From contig CM046345.1 in NCBI GenBank assembly GCA_025403435.1, positions 10,420,235 through 10,484,234 of the forward strand: a stretch of DNA of 64,000 bases. The letters run 5' to 3'. Source of the DNA: Artocarpus heterophyllus. Lineage: Eukaryota; Streptophyta; Magnoliopsida; Rosales; Moraceae. This document shows, piece by piece, positions 1 to 15,949 of the stretch (positions are counted from its first letter, which is position 1; every line of letters starts with the position of its first letter). Both the position numbers and the translations under genes were made by a program. The notes under the pieces were generated by a model. The model made no database searches. It worked only from the letters and a program-made list of their open reading frames with translations, and was not told the origin of the DNA.

Positions 1-474
1 TGGATTGGACTCTATCGGACGGCAGCACGTCTGCCTGGTGTTGGCCTACAAGGATGGGTAGTGACGTATTATGATGAATAGCATGGCCCAGCCCGAGCTA
101 CTGTACATCCCCGAGGTGGCAGCCTTCTTGGGGGTGTGCCCTCAGATAAATGGAAGGCACCTCGGGAAGAAGCATAAGTCGTCGGGTCGGGCGGTAGCCT
201 ATGTCTGCCGAACTGAGTTGCCGATCACCAAGTTAGGGTCCTCGGTGGCGGCGCCGAGCTTACCCTCAACAGTGACAGTATATCATTTTTACAAATTGAC
301 AAATCTGTTACAACTATAAACTAATAGAATTAGTTATAAACTAAATTGATTATGATCTCTAACAGAATTAGTTACAACTTCCTATAACTATTACATCTTT
401 TAATTTTGATATTTACAGATATCTTAGTCCCCCTCTTGGGCCTGTTAATGGCAATTCCTTTTTATGCCACGTGC
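1..474. other. Unrecognised GC-rich fragment followed by AT-rich DNA
   Basis: The first 280 bases are much richer in G and C than the surroundings. They hold an 82-codon open frame (71-319, plus) with no domain I recognise and no splice context, so I do not call a gene. From about 280 the base composition switches abruptly to AT-rich. The motif agaattagtta occurs twice there (about 327 and 365). The sharp change looks like the edge of an old insertion, possibly a retrotransposon remnant, but I see no LTR, TIR or target duplication. Confidence 0.3.
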
Positions 475-1449
475 TCAGCTGTCATCCTCCAAATTATTCC
501 TCAAATGAGTTGTCTCAACCGCACTGTTCACATCAGCTTCAGGCTGATCAACGGCCACGATCACTCCGAGCTCGCTTTTTAAAATCTCTCCGGTTTGCAA
601 CGTCACCGCCGGAGAATCAAACCCCTCGGGATCGATGGAGACGGCTCTAGAATTGTACAGAATCGAACCGGACGGCAGTTTCGCCGCCAACTGCTCGGGA
701 ATCGCGCCGATGCCTTTCGCCGGGATTGTGCTGTCGCCGAGAGCGAAGCATTTGAAGACGAAATCGAATAATCGCTAAGTCGTCTTCAGCTCCTTGTTTA
801 AGAAGATTACCGCCGAAGAACGGTCGGAAGAATCGCGACAAAATCGAATCCGAAAATCATGGTCCTTCTAAGAAGATCGATCGTCGGAACCTCATCGGCT
901 GTCAGGATCTCTTCGTCCGGTCTGCTCAGGACGCGGAGCCTCGTCGACGCGATCAGCAGTTTGTCGAGGACGGATCCGATAGGTTCGCCAGCGACCGGAC
1001 GGAGTCGAGGAAGTGGCGGATCGGATCAGCGACGGTGTAGAACTAGCCGCCGTAGTAAACACCTAGCGCCGGAGGTCTGGGCCTTCATAATCGAGAAGCT
1101 TCCTGGCTTCGGGAGAAGCGGTGATGAAGATTTGGAACCCGCGGTCGAGGAGGAAGCCGTCGACAGCGTCGGTCCGGAGGCGTCGGAAGATTCTAGGAGG
1201 AGGAAGGGGACGTTCTCGGAGGCGAGAAGAGTCGCCGCCGCGAGGCCGGCTCGGACGACAATGACACCGGTCTTATAGAGCGGAGTCTGGGAGGAGGAGA
1301 TGAGATTGGATTGTACGGAAGCCGGTGAAGAAGATGCTTGCGGCTTGAATCTAATGCGGAAGGGTCTACGGGGTGGGGGATGGCGGACAGAGGAAGGAGA
1401 GGGAGGAGCTAAAGAAAGGAAGATTGAGTGGCTGTGTGAGTGCCGTCAT
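475..1449 (-). pseudogene. FAD/NAD(P)-binding amine-oxidase-like oxidoreductase, frameshifted and truncated pseudogene
   Basis: Read on the minus strand from the ATG at 1449, the sequence gives a Ser/Pro-rich N-terminus like a chloroplast transit peptide. A degraded FAD-binding segment follows (motif GVIVVRAGLAAATLL, where the family has a GxGxxG-type Rossmann loop). After that come recognisable blocks of the plant FAD/NAD(P)-binding oxidoreductase family: DGFLLDRGFQIFIT, SRFFRPFFGG, ALGDSTIPAKGIGAIPEQLA and AAKLPSGSILYNSRAVSIDP. These blocks lie in different frames, joined by several small indels, and stops interrupt the frame (for example soon after the transit peptide and near 1055). The C-terminal half is absent: the last frame stops at 475 shortly after VAVDQPEAD. 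The first Gly of the FAD loop is not conserved. I see no intron, which fits either an intron-poor parent gene or a retrocopy. It cannot encode the full enzyme. The family assignment is from remembered conserved blocks. Confidence 0.72.
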
Positions 1450-2830
1450 TTTTAGATTTCCTTTTGGGAGGATGGAAAGCTGTGTCCATGGTGGTTGGTT
1501 GTTGGAAATTCTTGGAATCTTGGGCTATTAACGTGGCTTTTCCGTTAGATTGGTAAGCAAGAAATGAACTGTAAGAATGTGGGTCCCGTGACACGGTGGC
1601 TTGGATCGTAATGGGCTGCAAATTGGCATAAATTGGGCTGGGCCTTAGATATGCTTATGGGCTGGGCCTTAGGGCACCGTTTCGGTCCATCTCTGCGTTT
1701 GCCACCAGTGGAGTAAAGGCGGAGCTTAAAAGTCATCTTTACAACTATACCACAAATCCAAGGTTCGGATTGACTTATACTGAATATGTAGATATATCAG
1801 CTTTGGCTTATATTGAATATGTAGATATATTAGCTTTGGATTAAATTATACTAAATATATATAGGAATTGTTTATAATAAAATACTCAACCAAACAGATA
1901 TTATTCATCAATATAACATCGTTTATATATTTACGTAACACTCAATTTGCTTTGTGGTGATATATTAATGAATAACACTCAATTTGCTTTGCGGTGATAT
2001 ATTAATGAACGAAAAATGATACAATTATTGGATTTATCAAGTTGCCAAATTTGAGACTTTACATATAAACATATATACGTATTCACACATCAAAATAGAT
2101 TGTCTCGACTACATCATCAAATTATTTTTGAAATACTAAACATACCTTAAGATACTGGCCAATATCCGCCATAGTTAACGACTGGCGTCCGAAATCGCTG
2201 AGGTAGTACAAAATTTTAGCTTCTAAATTTGGGAGATTTTTAACATGATTTAAAAAAAAAATGAATATAAAATAAAACGTTGCATTTGGACAAGACACAC
2301 AATAAGCTTCAGGTGATGATCCCTTTTAGAAATTCAGAGAAAATATCTTGGTGCCAAAAAAATTCGCAATAACTTATAAATTAGTGCTCCTTTTTTATAA
2401 ATAGCTACAAAATAAAAAAGGCTTGATAACTTTTTCTCATGTTCACAACCAGGTAGCACCTTGTTTTCTGCACAAAATACCAGTGAACCAAGACAAACAC
2501 GAAGACAAACGAAAGAAAAATAAGGGGCAACAAAATATACAAGTAAATGTGACACAAAACTCAAAAACTGTTGCACAAAGATGCCGACAATCCTAGCCGT
2601 TATGCAGGCCTCTAATGCAAGCTTCATTCAGCCCCAAGCAAATCGAAACGAAAGTCAGGTCAATGCAAACCCCCAAGTATTCGTCAGCGTCGTCCAATAA
2701 CTTTGTTCTTGAATTCAAAGCTCACAAATTCTTACATGACGCGATGCTAAAATTGTCAGGTGCACGAATGACAAAATGAAAGGAACACTCAGCAGCTGTA
2801 AACTAAACAGAGATCATGAAAATTTTGGGC
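1450..2830. other. Intergenic and 3' UTR region with two short tandem duplications
   Basis: There is no supported coding region between the oxidoreductase pseudogene and the kinase stop codon. About 1775-1845 has two copies of a roughly 34-bp unit (tgaatatgtagatatat). 1937-2010 has a near-perfect 37-bp duplication. Roughly 2330-2830 is likely kinase 3' UTR in minus-strand sense, but I could not place a polyadenylation site. Confidence 0.5.
1937..2010. repeat. 37-bp direct tandem duplication, two copies
   Basis: The unit beginning aacactcaatttgcttt occurs at 1937-1973 and 1974-2010. The copies differ by about two bases (one G/A in ttgtggtg versus ttgcggtg, one at the end). It is a recent local duplication. 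Confidence 0.85.
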
Positions 2831-6006
<3,176 letters not shown>

Positions 6007-6110
6007 TTTTTGGCTTCAGTACTGTTTTCTTCTCTGCTCAGCAGTCGAAACGGTGCGTTTTGGAGCCCGGTCGTGGTGGCGCCGGCGAGTCGTCGTCTTC
6101 TCCGGCATGG

Positions 6111-6149
<39 letters not shown>

Positions 6150-6260
6150 GGGAGAGAAAACGCGGGGCAGTTGGGAAAAAGGAAGCCTTTTGAAAAACGG
6201 GAAATCGAAAAAATCCCTTTTATTTATTTATTTGTTTATTAATTTATTTTTTATTTAGCC
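6007..6260 (-). promoter_or_regulatory. 5' UTR and proximal promoter of the kinase, with a (GA/CT)n tract
   Basis: Immediately upstream of the kinase ATG, the sequence is richer in G and C than the distal region and holds a pure (GA)n run at about 6114-6141, which reads as (CT)n in the sense of the gene. CT tracts of this kind are common in plant 5' UTRs. Beyond about 6220 the sequence turns into AT-rich DNA. I could not fix a TATA box or transcription start. Confidence 0.5.
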
Positions 6261-9200
6261 GTAAATGTAATAATGTGCGTTGCTTTTTTTCTTTTTCTTT
6301 TTTTTTGTAAAATGTTAAATTAATAGATTGGTTATTTAAAAAGGTCAAAAAGAAAAATTTTAGATTTAAAAGTAGTCTGGAAATGATTAGCCTTTACATA
6401 CATCCGGGACCAGGTGGAACGAGATTTCTCTTTTTTTTCTTTTTCTTTTTTTTTTCAATCCCATCTAACCCATGGTTGTATAACCTGTTATTAGTAAAAT
6501 TGAAAAATTTAATCTAAAAAATACTCTATATATTAGTTTGATTTATAATTTTATAAATAGTAAGATTTAATCTTATAAGGATTAAAATAATTTTTTTCAC
6601 GAAGCATTTCTATATAATTTATAGTGTTAAAGCTCTAGAACTGTTACTTTTTTCAAAATTAATTGTAATAAATTTCAAGTTTTAAAACTATTTATAGTAA
6701 ATATTAAATTTATGATGTAAATAATTTATCCAATTTTTGTTTATAGTGTCCGTAATTCTTATTTACATAATAAATAAATTTATGGTGAAATAATATAATT
6801 ACCTTCTTGTTTATAATGTAATATTTTTTATTTACATAGTAAATAAGTTGTTTGCATTATAAATTTGATATTTACTTTAAACATTTTTAAAATTTGATAT
6901 GTACTTCAAAAAACTTTCAAAAATTGACAAAAGCTCTGCTACTTATAAAATAGTTAAGAGTTATTTAACGCTAATAGTCTCTAAACTTTGACATCTCCTA
7001 TACTTTACCCTCTGAACCTTAGAAGACGTCACTTTGTCTCTTAAACTTTTAAAACTTCTCGCTTATCCCTTTTTATCTGATTTCCTGTGCAAATAAATAG
7101 AAGTAACCCCATAGGATATGCACATAAGTCCCCCAAACAAAACTTTGAATTGATAACATCTCATTTTTGTCCTTGTAGTTAATATGAATCTAGTAAATGT
7201 ACCACCTATTAAATTAGGACTCACATTTCTTAACCAATAAAAGATTTTAAACTCTTTGGAATGAATTTTTTTTATTTTCCCCTTTTCTTAATTGAAAGAT
7301 GGGCTAAAAAAGACCATAACTAAGTTACATTAGTAGCGCACAATACGCATGAATAATTAGCGAGTCTTTTAATATGAGATAAATAATGTTATCAACCTCC
7401 ATAATGCTAAGCGCCTGCTCACATATTAATAAAAGATAAATATCATAGATTAAAACTCACGTATATAGCTAACTTTTTATTAGTTATGATGCTTTATACT
7501 GACAATATTCTTAAACATTTTTGAATTTATAAATAAGATACACTTTTTATTTATTGTAATGTGAGAATTAATAATGTTCTAAACAGCACAAAAAAAATGT
7601 TAAGTAGCATACATGATTTCACTGAAAGTTATTGCTAATTTTATTGTACTTTTTTTAACTAAATATATTTTTACATGAATTTAGAATTTACTGACACAAA
7701 ATTCCAGATAATATTCTAGGATTTTTTTTGCTCAAATAATATTATAGGTTAATACACCCTTGCGGATCATAATTAGCATTTTCATATATTTTTTCAATTA
7801 AGAAGATCATGTTAATGTAAAATTGGTGAATTTTTGTGTAAAAATTTTTTGGTTTAATGTGTTTTCGATCGTTAAAGAACTTATAAGTTACAAGCACAAC
7901 TGGTATGTCACTAGCAAAAATATATTCTAAAAGTACTTTGATAGATATATAAATGTCACCTTTTTTTTCCATAAAAAATATCATTTTATGTTAGTCGTTT
8001 TAATTTTTATGAGGAAATTGGAAGAACTTCTAACAATTTTCATATAAAAAAAACTTTTAAGAATTTAAAGTTTTTTTTTTTAATTATAGTAACTCCATAA
8101 GATGTACTTTGATTTTTATGGTAATATTGAGTGAGGGAAAACGGGAATTATGGTCGACGCGTATTGGACGTTTGTGAATTGTGATTATACGGCAAAACCT
8201 CTAAAGTTCTAAAAATTATTTGAATTGAAAGACCTGAAATTAATAACTAAAAATACTAGTTTATTCCTTATTAAATATTAGGATTATTATAAGTTTTTAT
8301 TAATCATTTGTTTTGCGTTTTTTAAACGTCATTACTCGTTTCTTAAGCAAATCCTATGAGCTTGCTAGCCAGCAGGAGTGATTGTATCACAAATATATTT
8401 TAAATTAATCGATGTATATCCATATGTATATTATATAATATATATATATATATATACATATTTGTCAGGTAAGCCATGATGGGCTAAAACCAAGTCCTAT
8501 TACTAATATTAGCCGTCGGATTTTACATTTTCTTAATCGGGGACTGGTGTGGACGGCTAGGATTTATGGGGGTAAAAGACATTTGGTGTTATTTTTATTT
8601 ATTTATTTTTGTAAAACAATTGTTGTTGAAGTTGTTCAACAAATTGTGGAAATCATTTTCAGGAATACGACCAAATAACCAAACCACGGCCAAGAACTAG
8701 ATACCAAGCAATAGTTAAAAAATTGTAAAATAATTCATTGTGAATGTGGCAGTTTTTGTGTTGCACTTGGTAAACCAGAATAATTGATCATATATTTCTT
8801 TTCCCATTATTTTCTTTCTCGTTTACCAAACAAGCAGATAAATTTGAAATTATATATAGTTTTTTGTATTCGAGAAATGTCTATTAGATTTTACAACACA
8901 CCATCAGTATAATTCTTTTTTATCTTTTTTCTAATGAACAAAATGTGCATAATTAATTAAAATGAGCAGTGAGTAAAATTTGATTAATGAAGATTAATTA
9001 GAACTCTCCTCTATTGAATGGGCATTTCTTAGTTAGCCTTCTGTAGAGGTATTTGGGATTGGATTTTATAAATTTGGGATCTATCTGTTATTTAATTTAA
9101 AACCTTTAGATTGAAAAAATCTCAATCTGCAGTCCGATCTAATACCTTCAAACTAAAAAAATCTCAGTGTGTTACCATTTGGATTTTCATGAATTTATGG

Positions 9201-10270
9201 GTTGAGCTAGGATGTATAAAAAATTAAGAATATTGAAAGCTAATTTTTTAAACATAAAAAATTGAAATAAACATGCAATAATATAAAATAGGTCAATAAA
9301 GTTAAATTTGTTACAACGCATTCAATTAAGACAAGCTGGTTTCAATAAAACTCAAAATCAAGACTTAAAATAAAAAAAGAAAAACTTAAAATGAAATCAT
9401 ATTCATTCATTAAAAGTTTATTAAATTATATATTATTAAAATTATACATAAATACATATATATGGATTTGGGATTGATGGATTTAATAGATTGAATATTT
9501 CTTAATTTATAATCTAATCTAAAACTTTCAAATTGAATTAAATTGGATTGGATGGATTTTTGCTAATATTTTTGCCAATTGATAAATCTCGCAAACAACC
9601 CTAGTCTTCTTCAATGGATTAGTTGTTGAAAAGTTCCTCAGAAATTGAGGATGACATTGACTATCTGCAACTTGGTTTCTAGACATTTATATATTGACTT
9701 CCCTTCTTCTTTTTTTAATAATTTATTAGCTCATTGTTATTTATTTTATACCATATGATTTCTATTCTCAGTTACAAAGCCAACCAACAATTGACAACTA
9801 TAGATTACTTGTTAAAAATTTTAACTTCTAAAAATAATTAGTGAATTAGACTTGCACTAATTTTTCCTTGGAAGGAAAATGACTTAAACTATTAATCTTT
9901 AATATTTTTCTAGAACAGGAGAATAAGTCCGCACAAAGTTTTGTACCTTCAAAATGTCCAAGCCATCTAATTGGAGCAAAAGTTCTTACTTGAACATGCA
10001 TCTTTCTTTTAGAGTTTAGCCAACGTCCAACAATTTCTAGGCACTTTCTTTAGCAACAGTGAGATGCCAAAAATAGTAAAATCCTTTTTCTAGGTTCTTA
10101 TACCGTGTGGATCCCTGCAGATGGCTTCTTTTTAATCGTTAAATTTGATTTTTTTTTTTTTTTACATATATAACTATTGGAAGACAATATCTACTGGTTG
10201 ATTACTCTTCAATATCTACTAGAGGCAACCTAGTCGAGGTAATGTCTCAACCCTCTATGGGCCCACAGGG
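6261..10270. other. AT-rich intergenic DNA, no gene seen
   Basis: There is no open frame with recognisable protein similarity. It contains poly(T) runs and a (TA)n stretch near 8437-8456. About 6660-6900 is a repeat with recurring ttatttaca and tttataatg motifs that resembles, in the other orientation, the block at 22600-22790. About 6965-7130 resembles common dispersed plant repeat sequence (ctctaaacttt, cttaaactttt). About 9040-9590 has two similar halves containing gggattgga and aatctaatc motifs. These look like eroded non-autonomous elements, but I cannot fix their ends. Confidence 0.45.
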
Positions 10271-10662
10271 CCTTGACATAATCAAGCATTATACTCGTTA
10301 CTTATGCATACTATGCCCTTTGGGCATCTAATGGTCCTCAGGGATTTGTTCACGTCCCACGACACTTGAACCCAAGACCTTTTTGCTTATAAGTTCTTAA
10401 GTCAAATGTTTTTTATTTAAGAACCTTATAAGTAGGAAGGTCTTAGGTTCAAGTGTTAGGTTAGTTCGGGCCGAAGGAAGCAATGTCACTCCATCATGAG
10501 CAAATTATATATGGCATTGTTTCTATTTTTTCAATCAATTTAGATACAATTTTTAAATATTGGATTTTTTTGTTAAGGCATAAAGAAATCCCTAAACGCC
10601 ATTAGATGTCCAGATAAGACAATACGTATGAGTAACGAATATAAAACCTAATTATGTCAAGG
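10271..10662. repeat. Large imperfect inverted repeat (foldback/MITE-like)
   Basis: The outer arms 10271-10334 and 10599-10662 are inverted copies of each other: ccttgacataat at the left end matches attatgtcaagg at the right, and catctaatgg matches ccattagatg. Nested inner arms 10363-10400 and 10417-10455 also pair (cacttgaacccaagacc with ggtcttaggttcaagtg, then gcttataagttcttaa with ttaagaaccttataag). The loop is about 16 bp. An extra segment of about 110 bp sits on the right side only. A transcript could form a long hairpin. It is probably a foldback-type transposable element. No target duplication was identified. Confidence 0.75.
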
Positions 10663-11699
10663 TGTTGTTAGATAGGCTATGAAACGTTGAAACGTTACAA
10701 TTGAAACTTATAGTTTGAACTTATAATTTTAACTATAAATAATATAAAATAAAAGTATGTTACGTCTTCGAACACCTAAATTTCTTCTTTCTTTTTCTTT
10801 GCAGTGGAAATTAAGCAATCTTATGACGGATTCAATGAGGACTCTGTTTTTGGGATGTAGGCGGATGATTGGTCAGTCAGCATGGGGAAGTTGATCCAAG
10901 TCCATGAAGGCCTACTAAACCAGAAAATTTGTACATCCAATGAATTGCAAAAGTCAACAAAAATGATGAAACCTCTTTACAAAAAGCTGGAGTGTAATTG
11001 CTAAGTTAGCCTTATTCTCTAACAAACAGCTGTCCTTTACCCCAAAGTAAAGGGGGAAATTGGAGGTTGAAAGTCAATTATAACAGCTTTTACTTTTCCT
11101 CTGACAAAAAAATTCAATGGGAAAAGTTCTTAAGTTACCTTGCCCACCCTTTTGTACATTTTGTTCAATTCCTAATTATTTTTTTAACTCTTCAATTATC
11201 TCATTGGGGTTTTTTTAAACCCTTCTAATCTTATTTTGTGTAAAACCTTGTACAAATCAAACAGTTAAAAACTTACAAATTCCATTAAAATGAAGAGTCC
11301 TTTACCACTAAGGTATGATGGGAGAATTACTAGGGTGAGTGTTAGAATGCCATTTAAAACATTATAAACAACCATCAAGATAAATAAACGTATGGGACAA
11401 AGTTCCACAAGAATTTTGCACTTAGTGGATCGCTATTTTTAGAGGACTAATAGTGTACATATTTTGATAACAAAAAATAGCACCTATAAAAGTGTTTAAA
11501 ATGACAGTTAAAATTGAAAATATTAATTTAAAAATTATATAATATATAAGTTTTATATAATAATAATTTTTTTAATGTAATTATGAAAAATTTGATATTA
11601 TTTATTAGTGGAAACCGATTGAGATACCAAAACATAACCTACATCAAACAATAAAAACTAACATATAAGTTTGACCATAAAAAAAAGGGGAAAAAGAAC

Positions 11700-11960
11700 C
11701 TTGAGTGCCCTTTCTCAGTTGGTTAGCGATTGCAAAGTGTGGACTCTATTGGCAATGGATCTTGGAAATGAACTAGTGTGGGGCCTTTGAGAATAGATGG
11801 AGAGGCTAGAGCGGCATGAGATTGCGACGTTTGACTGAGGCTTGTCCAAGTGGTCAAAATTTCGTGAGTCACACGCTACAGGTGTTTTGAACAAGTATTA
11901 CTCTTCCTTAAGTCGTAGGAGTGTCCCATGTCTAGGGGCATGCAGGTTGCAGAACATATT
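11700..11960 (+). repeat. Possible tRNA-derived SINE-like fragment
   Basis: The segment tctcagttggttagcga (about 11714-11730) matches the A-box pattern of tRNA-derived SINEs. The block has higher GC than its surroundings and ends near two similar copies of gtgtcccatgtctagggg / gtgtcccacatctaggg. I do not see a clear B box, poly(A)/poly(T) tail or target duplication, so this is only a suggestion. Confidence 0.3.
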
Positions 11961-12589
11961 TATTTGGGGCAAAAAAGTGTCCCACATCTAGGGCATACAT
12001 TGTGACTTTATGACGTTAAAAAAAGCCTTTAATAATTTAATAAAAACCCCAGAAAAAAAGTTAAAAAAATATTGCAATAAAGTTGGGGGCATGAGCTTTG
12101 CCATTCGTTTATCAACATTTTCAACTATTACAATGTAATTCATACACGTTAGAGTAAAAAGTAAAAATTTACTAATTTTTAAGTTTTGAGTTTCAACTTT
12201 AATTTTCAACAACGTTTTTAAACAAACATTTGATTGAAGAATTCTCTAGAAAATACTGAAAATATAATATATTGATAGATGTTTATTTTGTACCATTAGA
12301 TCTGCATAAAAATATAGTTTAACCATATTTAAGGCCAAGACAAAGCCTTACCAATGGAAATACTCTTATCTATTTATTTATTTATTGATAATTCCTAACA
12401 ATTAGGATCCCAAACCCTTGGAAGCTATAGTCCATATGCATATGTTGTTTTTGAAATTGCTTGAATAATTTTTTAGATGAACTTTGTTAGTTTATTAAGA
12501 ACTTCCAATAATCAAAGTTAAATACTGTGGCCTTAAAAAAAGTTTTAAGAATAAGACTTCAAAACTTATAGCCAGATTTTAATGCTGTT

Positions 12590-12765
12590 TTTGGAGTTTT
12601 TTTAAGTGTTTAGGAGCATTGGTTAGAATCAATTAGTTAAAAACATTGTAGCATTTGAGAGTTTTATATTATATCTCATTTTTTATTGATATTGTAGCAT
12701 GTGAGAACTTTATATCGTAGCAACCAAGAGTTTTGATTGAAACTGACAATACAAAACACCCTATT
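12590..12765. repeat. MITE-like element of the 'GTAGCATGTGAGA' family
   Basis: It contains tgtagcatttgagagtttta and tgtagcatgtgagaacttta separated by about 40 bp. The flanks gtttaggagcattggttagaatc and (complemented) ggtgttttgtattgtcagtttc are roughly inverted. The same motif pair recurs near 15975, 16298, 19571, 19636, 39558 and 39606. Probably a small non-autonomous DNA transposon; the exact ends are not determined. Confidence 0.5.
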
Positions 12766-14045
12766 ATATAACATATTATTTTAGGGTTCCTTTGTTTTAA
12801 TGACTAGTGCATATTTTTAAACTACATTATATTTGATCAAAATCACATTAAAATAAAAATATATATAAAACTAATAAAATTTAATATAAGTCTGACAGTT
12901 TATAACAAGGCCCTCTTGCACGGTGCGTATACCATACGGTAAAACTCCCATGATGTTTTTGTAAACTTCGTATAAGAAAAGTGGGTTCCAAAAATTGACC
13001 AATAAGTAAACCTTTCACATCTGCCTCTATTGTCTAAAAGCATGAGTAGACCATCTCGAGCGAATCCATAGTTTGACTCCTAAATATTGATAACAATTAT
13101 ATCCTGATTGTTTTTATTTTTAAAAATGTTTTAAAATATTTTTTAAGGTAAAAATTTTAAATATACTCTCAGCATAATTTTTAAAATATTTTTATTTTTA
13201 AAATAAAAATATTTTCACATATTTTAAAAATAATATCAAACGGTACTGCCCAATACATATAATACCAAATTCAATGCCAAAATTTAACATTCGGGGTTAG
13301 GAAACAACTATTTAATTGATCGTTATAGTTAATGGCAAATCTGATATATGTGATACTTATAAATTAATATTATAGTTAGATTTTGACATTTGATCTTATT
13401 ATTATTGTGCTGAGCTTTTTAAGTCAATAATTACAACATTGTCCTTTAAAATTATATAAAATTTTTCTTTAAAAATTTTCATAGTACTATTTTTAATAAA
13501 ATAGTAGATACAATATTTAAAAAGTATTATGAATACAAGTAAAAAACTATTAAAACCGTATCAAATATGGCCTTTTTAGTTCAAAATTTATGATGGAGAT
13601 CGATGATCAAAAATTTGAAACTTGTATAAGAATTTAGTAGAAATTTAGAATGCAATTATGATATTTTTAATTTTAATAAAATCAATTCTCATTTTATCGT
13701 TTCAATGAAAAATGATTAAAGCTATAATTTAGCTTTAATGAGTAAACGTTATTGTAATAGACAGCAGACCCATTTTCCATTAAAGTAATGTTATGGACAC
13801 CAGTTTAATTTTTTGTATTAATTGTTGAGTATCAAAATTATCAATTAAAAATAAAAGGTTTCATTTGCCAACAAAAGACAACAACTAAGAAGTTGATACA
13901 AAAATTGAGATTAGTGTTGGTGTCTTTAAGATTATTTTTGCCTTTATCATAGACGAGCATCAGGTAGAATGGGGTCGAGTATGCTTTCCCTACCCCTGTC
14001 CCCGCTTTAACTTTTATCCCCCATACCTATGTTATTTGAAATAGA

Positions 14046-14199
14046 GTCAGGGTTAGGGATTCCCCTGTCCGTTTATTTGTTAAGAGTTGTAAAAATCGGG
14101 GTTAGGGATTGGATTCCCCTGTCCATTTATTTGTTAAGAGTTGTAAAAATCAAGGTCAGGGATTCCCCTGTCCATTTATTTGTTAAGAGTTTTAAAAAG
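14046..14199. repeat. Tandem repeat, three copies of about 52 bp
   Basis: Three consecutive units share ggattcccctgtcc, then tttatttgttaagagtt and a run of A. The middle copy has a small insertion (ggattggattcccc). No function is evident. Confidence 0.85.
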
Positions 14200-15212
14200 A
14201 AAAATCTCCACTCAAAATGAATTCCACCAAATTAAATATAAAATTACATCGTATAGCAATATTCATGAAAATAAACTAAAAAGCTTCAAAAGAAAATCCA
14301 AATTACTAACCAAATCTCAAAGCCATTTATTTTTCTGCCCCATCTTATCCCCAATTGGAGGGACATTGTGAGCATCCATGCCCACTCTGCCCCATTTAAA
14401 AACCCCTATAAAGGACGAGTACTTGCGGAAAATCTTCCTATATATATATATATATAAAGAAGAACATCAAAACAACAAACCCACCAAAAAAAAAAAAAGT
14501 GCATCCCCACACGACCATTAACTGCCAATTCTCTCGATTGGTTTCTCCTATCTTGTGCATCGCATCAGGAAAACAAAAGTTCATGCACCTAATAAATTTT
14601 TGTTTTAAAATTGCTTAATCAAGACTACCAAACAATATAGCTTAAAAAAACAAAAACCCCTATTGAATAATCAATTTCAAACTTAGTTAACACATTTGGA
14701 CCTATGTGATGAAATTTTGTCCACCAATCACATTTTTTTCATTGATTTTCTTTCCTATCCCTTTTTGCCTATGCATTGTGATATTTCTCTTTTGTACTTG
14801 GAGCATCCAAAAGGATGTTTAATAATGCAAAGATGGAGGAAGGAAGAAGCAAGCAAAAAAGAAAAGTGACAAAAAAAATGAAGAGAGAGAGTAGACAATG
14901 AAAGAGAATGAGAGAGATGAGTAGAGATAACCATTATGTTGAAATTAAAAATTTGATGAGGAAATGCAAAAGGGACGATTGAAGGGGTGTATAGAAAAGT
15001 ATTTTGCCCATAAAAAAATATAAAAAAAGTTGGCCCTTTTTAGTCTGTTACCTTTGGGTTGCCTTATGAATCATGGGGGTTGCTAATATAATTTCCTTTT
15101 TTTTTTTTTGGGTTTAGAGTCAATGATTGACAATTATTGGTTGGGGTTGGATTTAATTGCTTTATTGTCTCAATATTTTTTTTATTATGTTTACATTTTG
15201 GTAGATTTTATG

Positions 15213-15783
15213 TACGGCCGACAATTTTAGACACGGTATGATAATACGATACAAAAACAGATATGAAATAAACAGGTTTGGACCACAAATTTATTAATTG
15301 AGTCATAAACGGATTTGTAGGAATAACACAAAAATAAACGGGTTAGATTCATGCTAACACGCCTAACACGTCTTAACACGTTTAAATAAACGGGCCGTAA
15401 ACGTGTTGATGCGGCATAACACGATCCGCCCATTTATAATAAATTTAAACTTAAAAATAAAAATATACGAAATATTTGTAGTAGGTTAGTAATAATTAGA
15501 TATTGTGTTTTTGTTAATTTTCTTTATTAGATTTTTTTAATTTTTTTAATTTTTAGTTAACTGGGTCATAAACGTGTCATATGCATGTTGTTATCGTACC
15601 AACCTATTATGGCACGTTTAGTAATCGTGTTATCGTGTCGTGTCGTGTTACGTGTGCTATAGGCGTGTCCTGTTTGTGTTTGCATTTCTGACATCGTTTC
15701 ATATTCGTGTTCGAGCTACATTTGTCGTGCTGTAAGCATGCCAACATGAACACGACACGAACATGTTTATTGCCACCTCTAAT
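15213..15783. repeat. Degenerate dispersed repeat rich in CGTGTC/AACACG motifs
   Basis: The block has many copies of aacacg and its complement cgtgtt, including cgtgtcgtgtcgtgtt near 15634, with gaacacgacacgaacatg near the right end followed by attgccacctcta. The left half carries taaacggg and taacacg motifs, mostly in the opposite sense, so the two halves are roughly complementary. This matches a very common class of plant dispersed repeat, probably a non-autonomous DNA transposon. Ends are approximate. Confidence 0.55.
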
Positions 15784-15949
15784 TCTATGCGCCAGAAACA
15801 TAGTTGATCAAAGAAGTTGCTTATATACGTTGAGATTCATACATTCTTTTGAGTCCACTTTCAGATAAGAACATTTATACATAGCCATATTTCTTTCATG
15901 TATATAAATATATTCGTCAACATGGTTAGAACTAAAAATTAGAATAATT

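Noticed and set aside
859..1278. 139-codon open frame on the plus strand
   Set aside because: It is the opposite-strand shadow of the GC-rich FAD oxidoreductase pseudogene, whose minus-strand translation has the conserved blocks.
7742..7984. 80-codon minus-strand frame and similar frames between 6 and 23 kb
   Set aside because: Composition is that expected from AT-rich noncoding DNA (Ile, Lys, Asn, Phe rich) and no family is recognisable.
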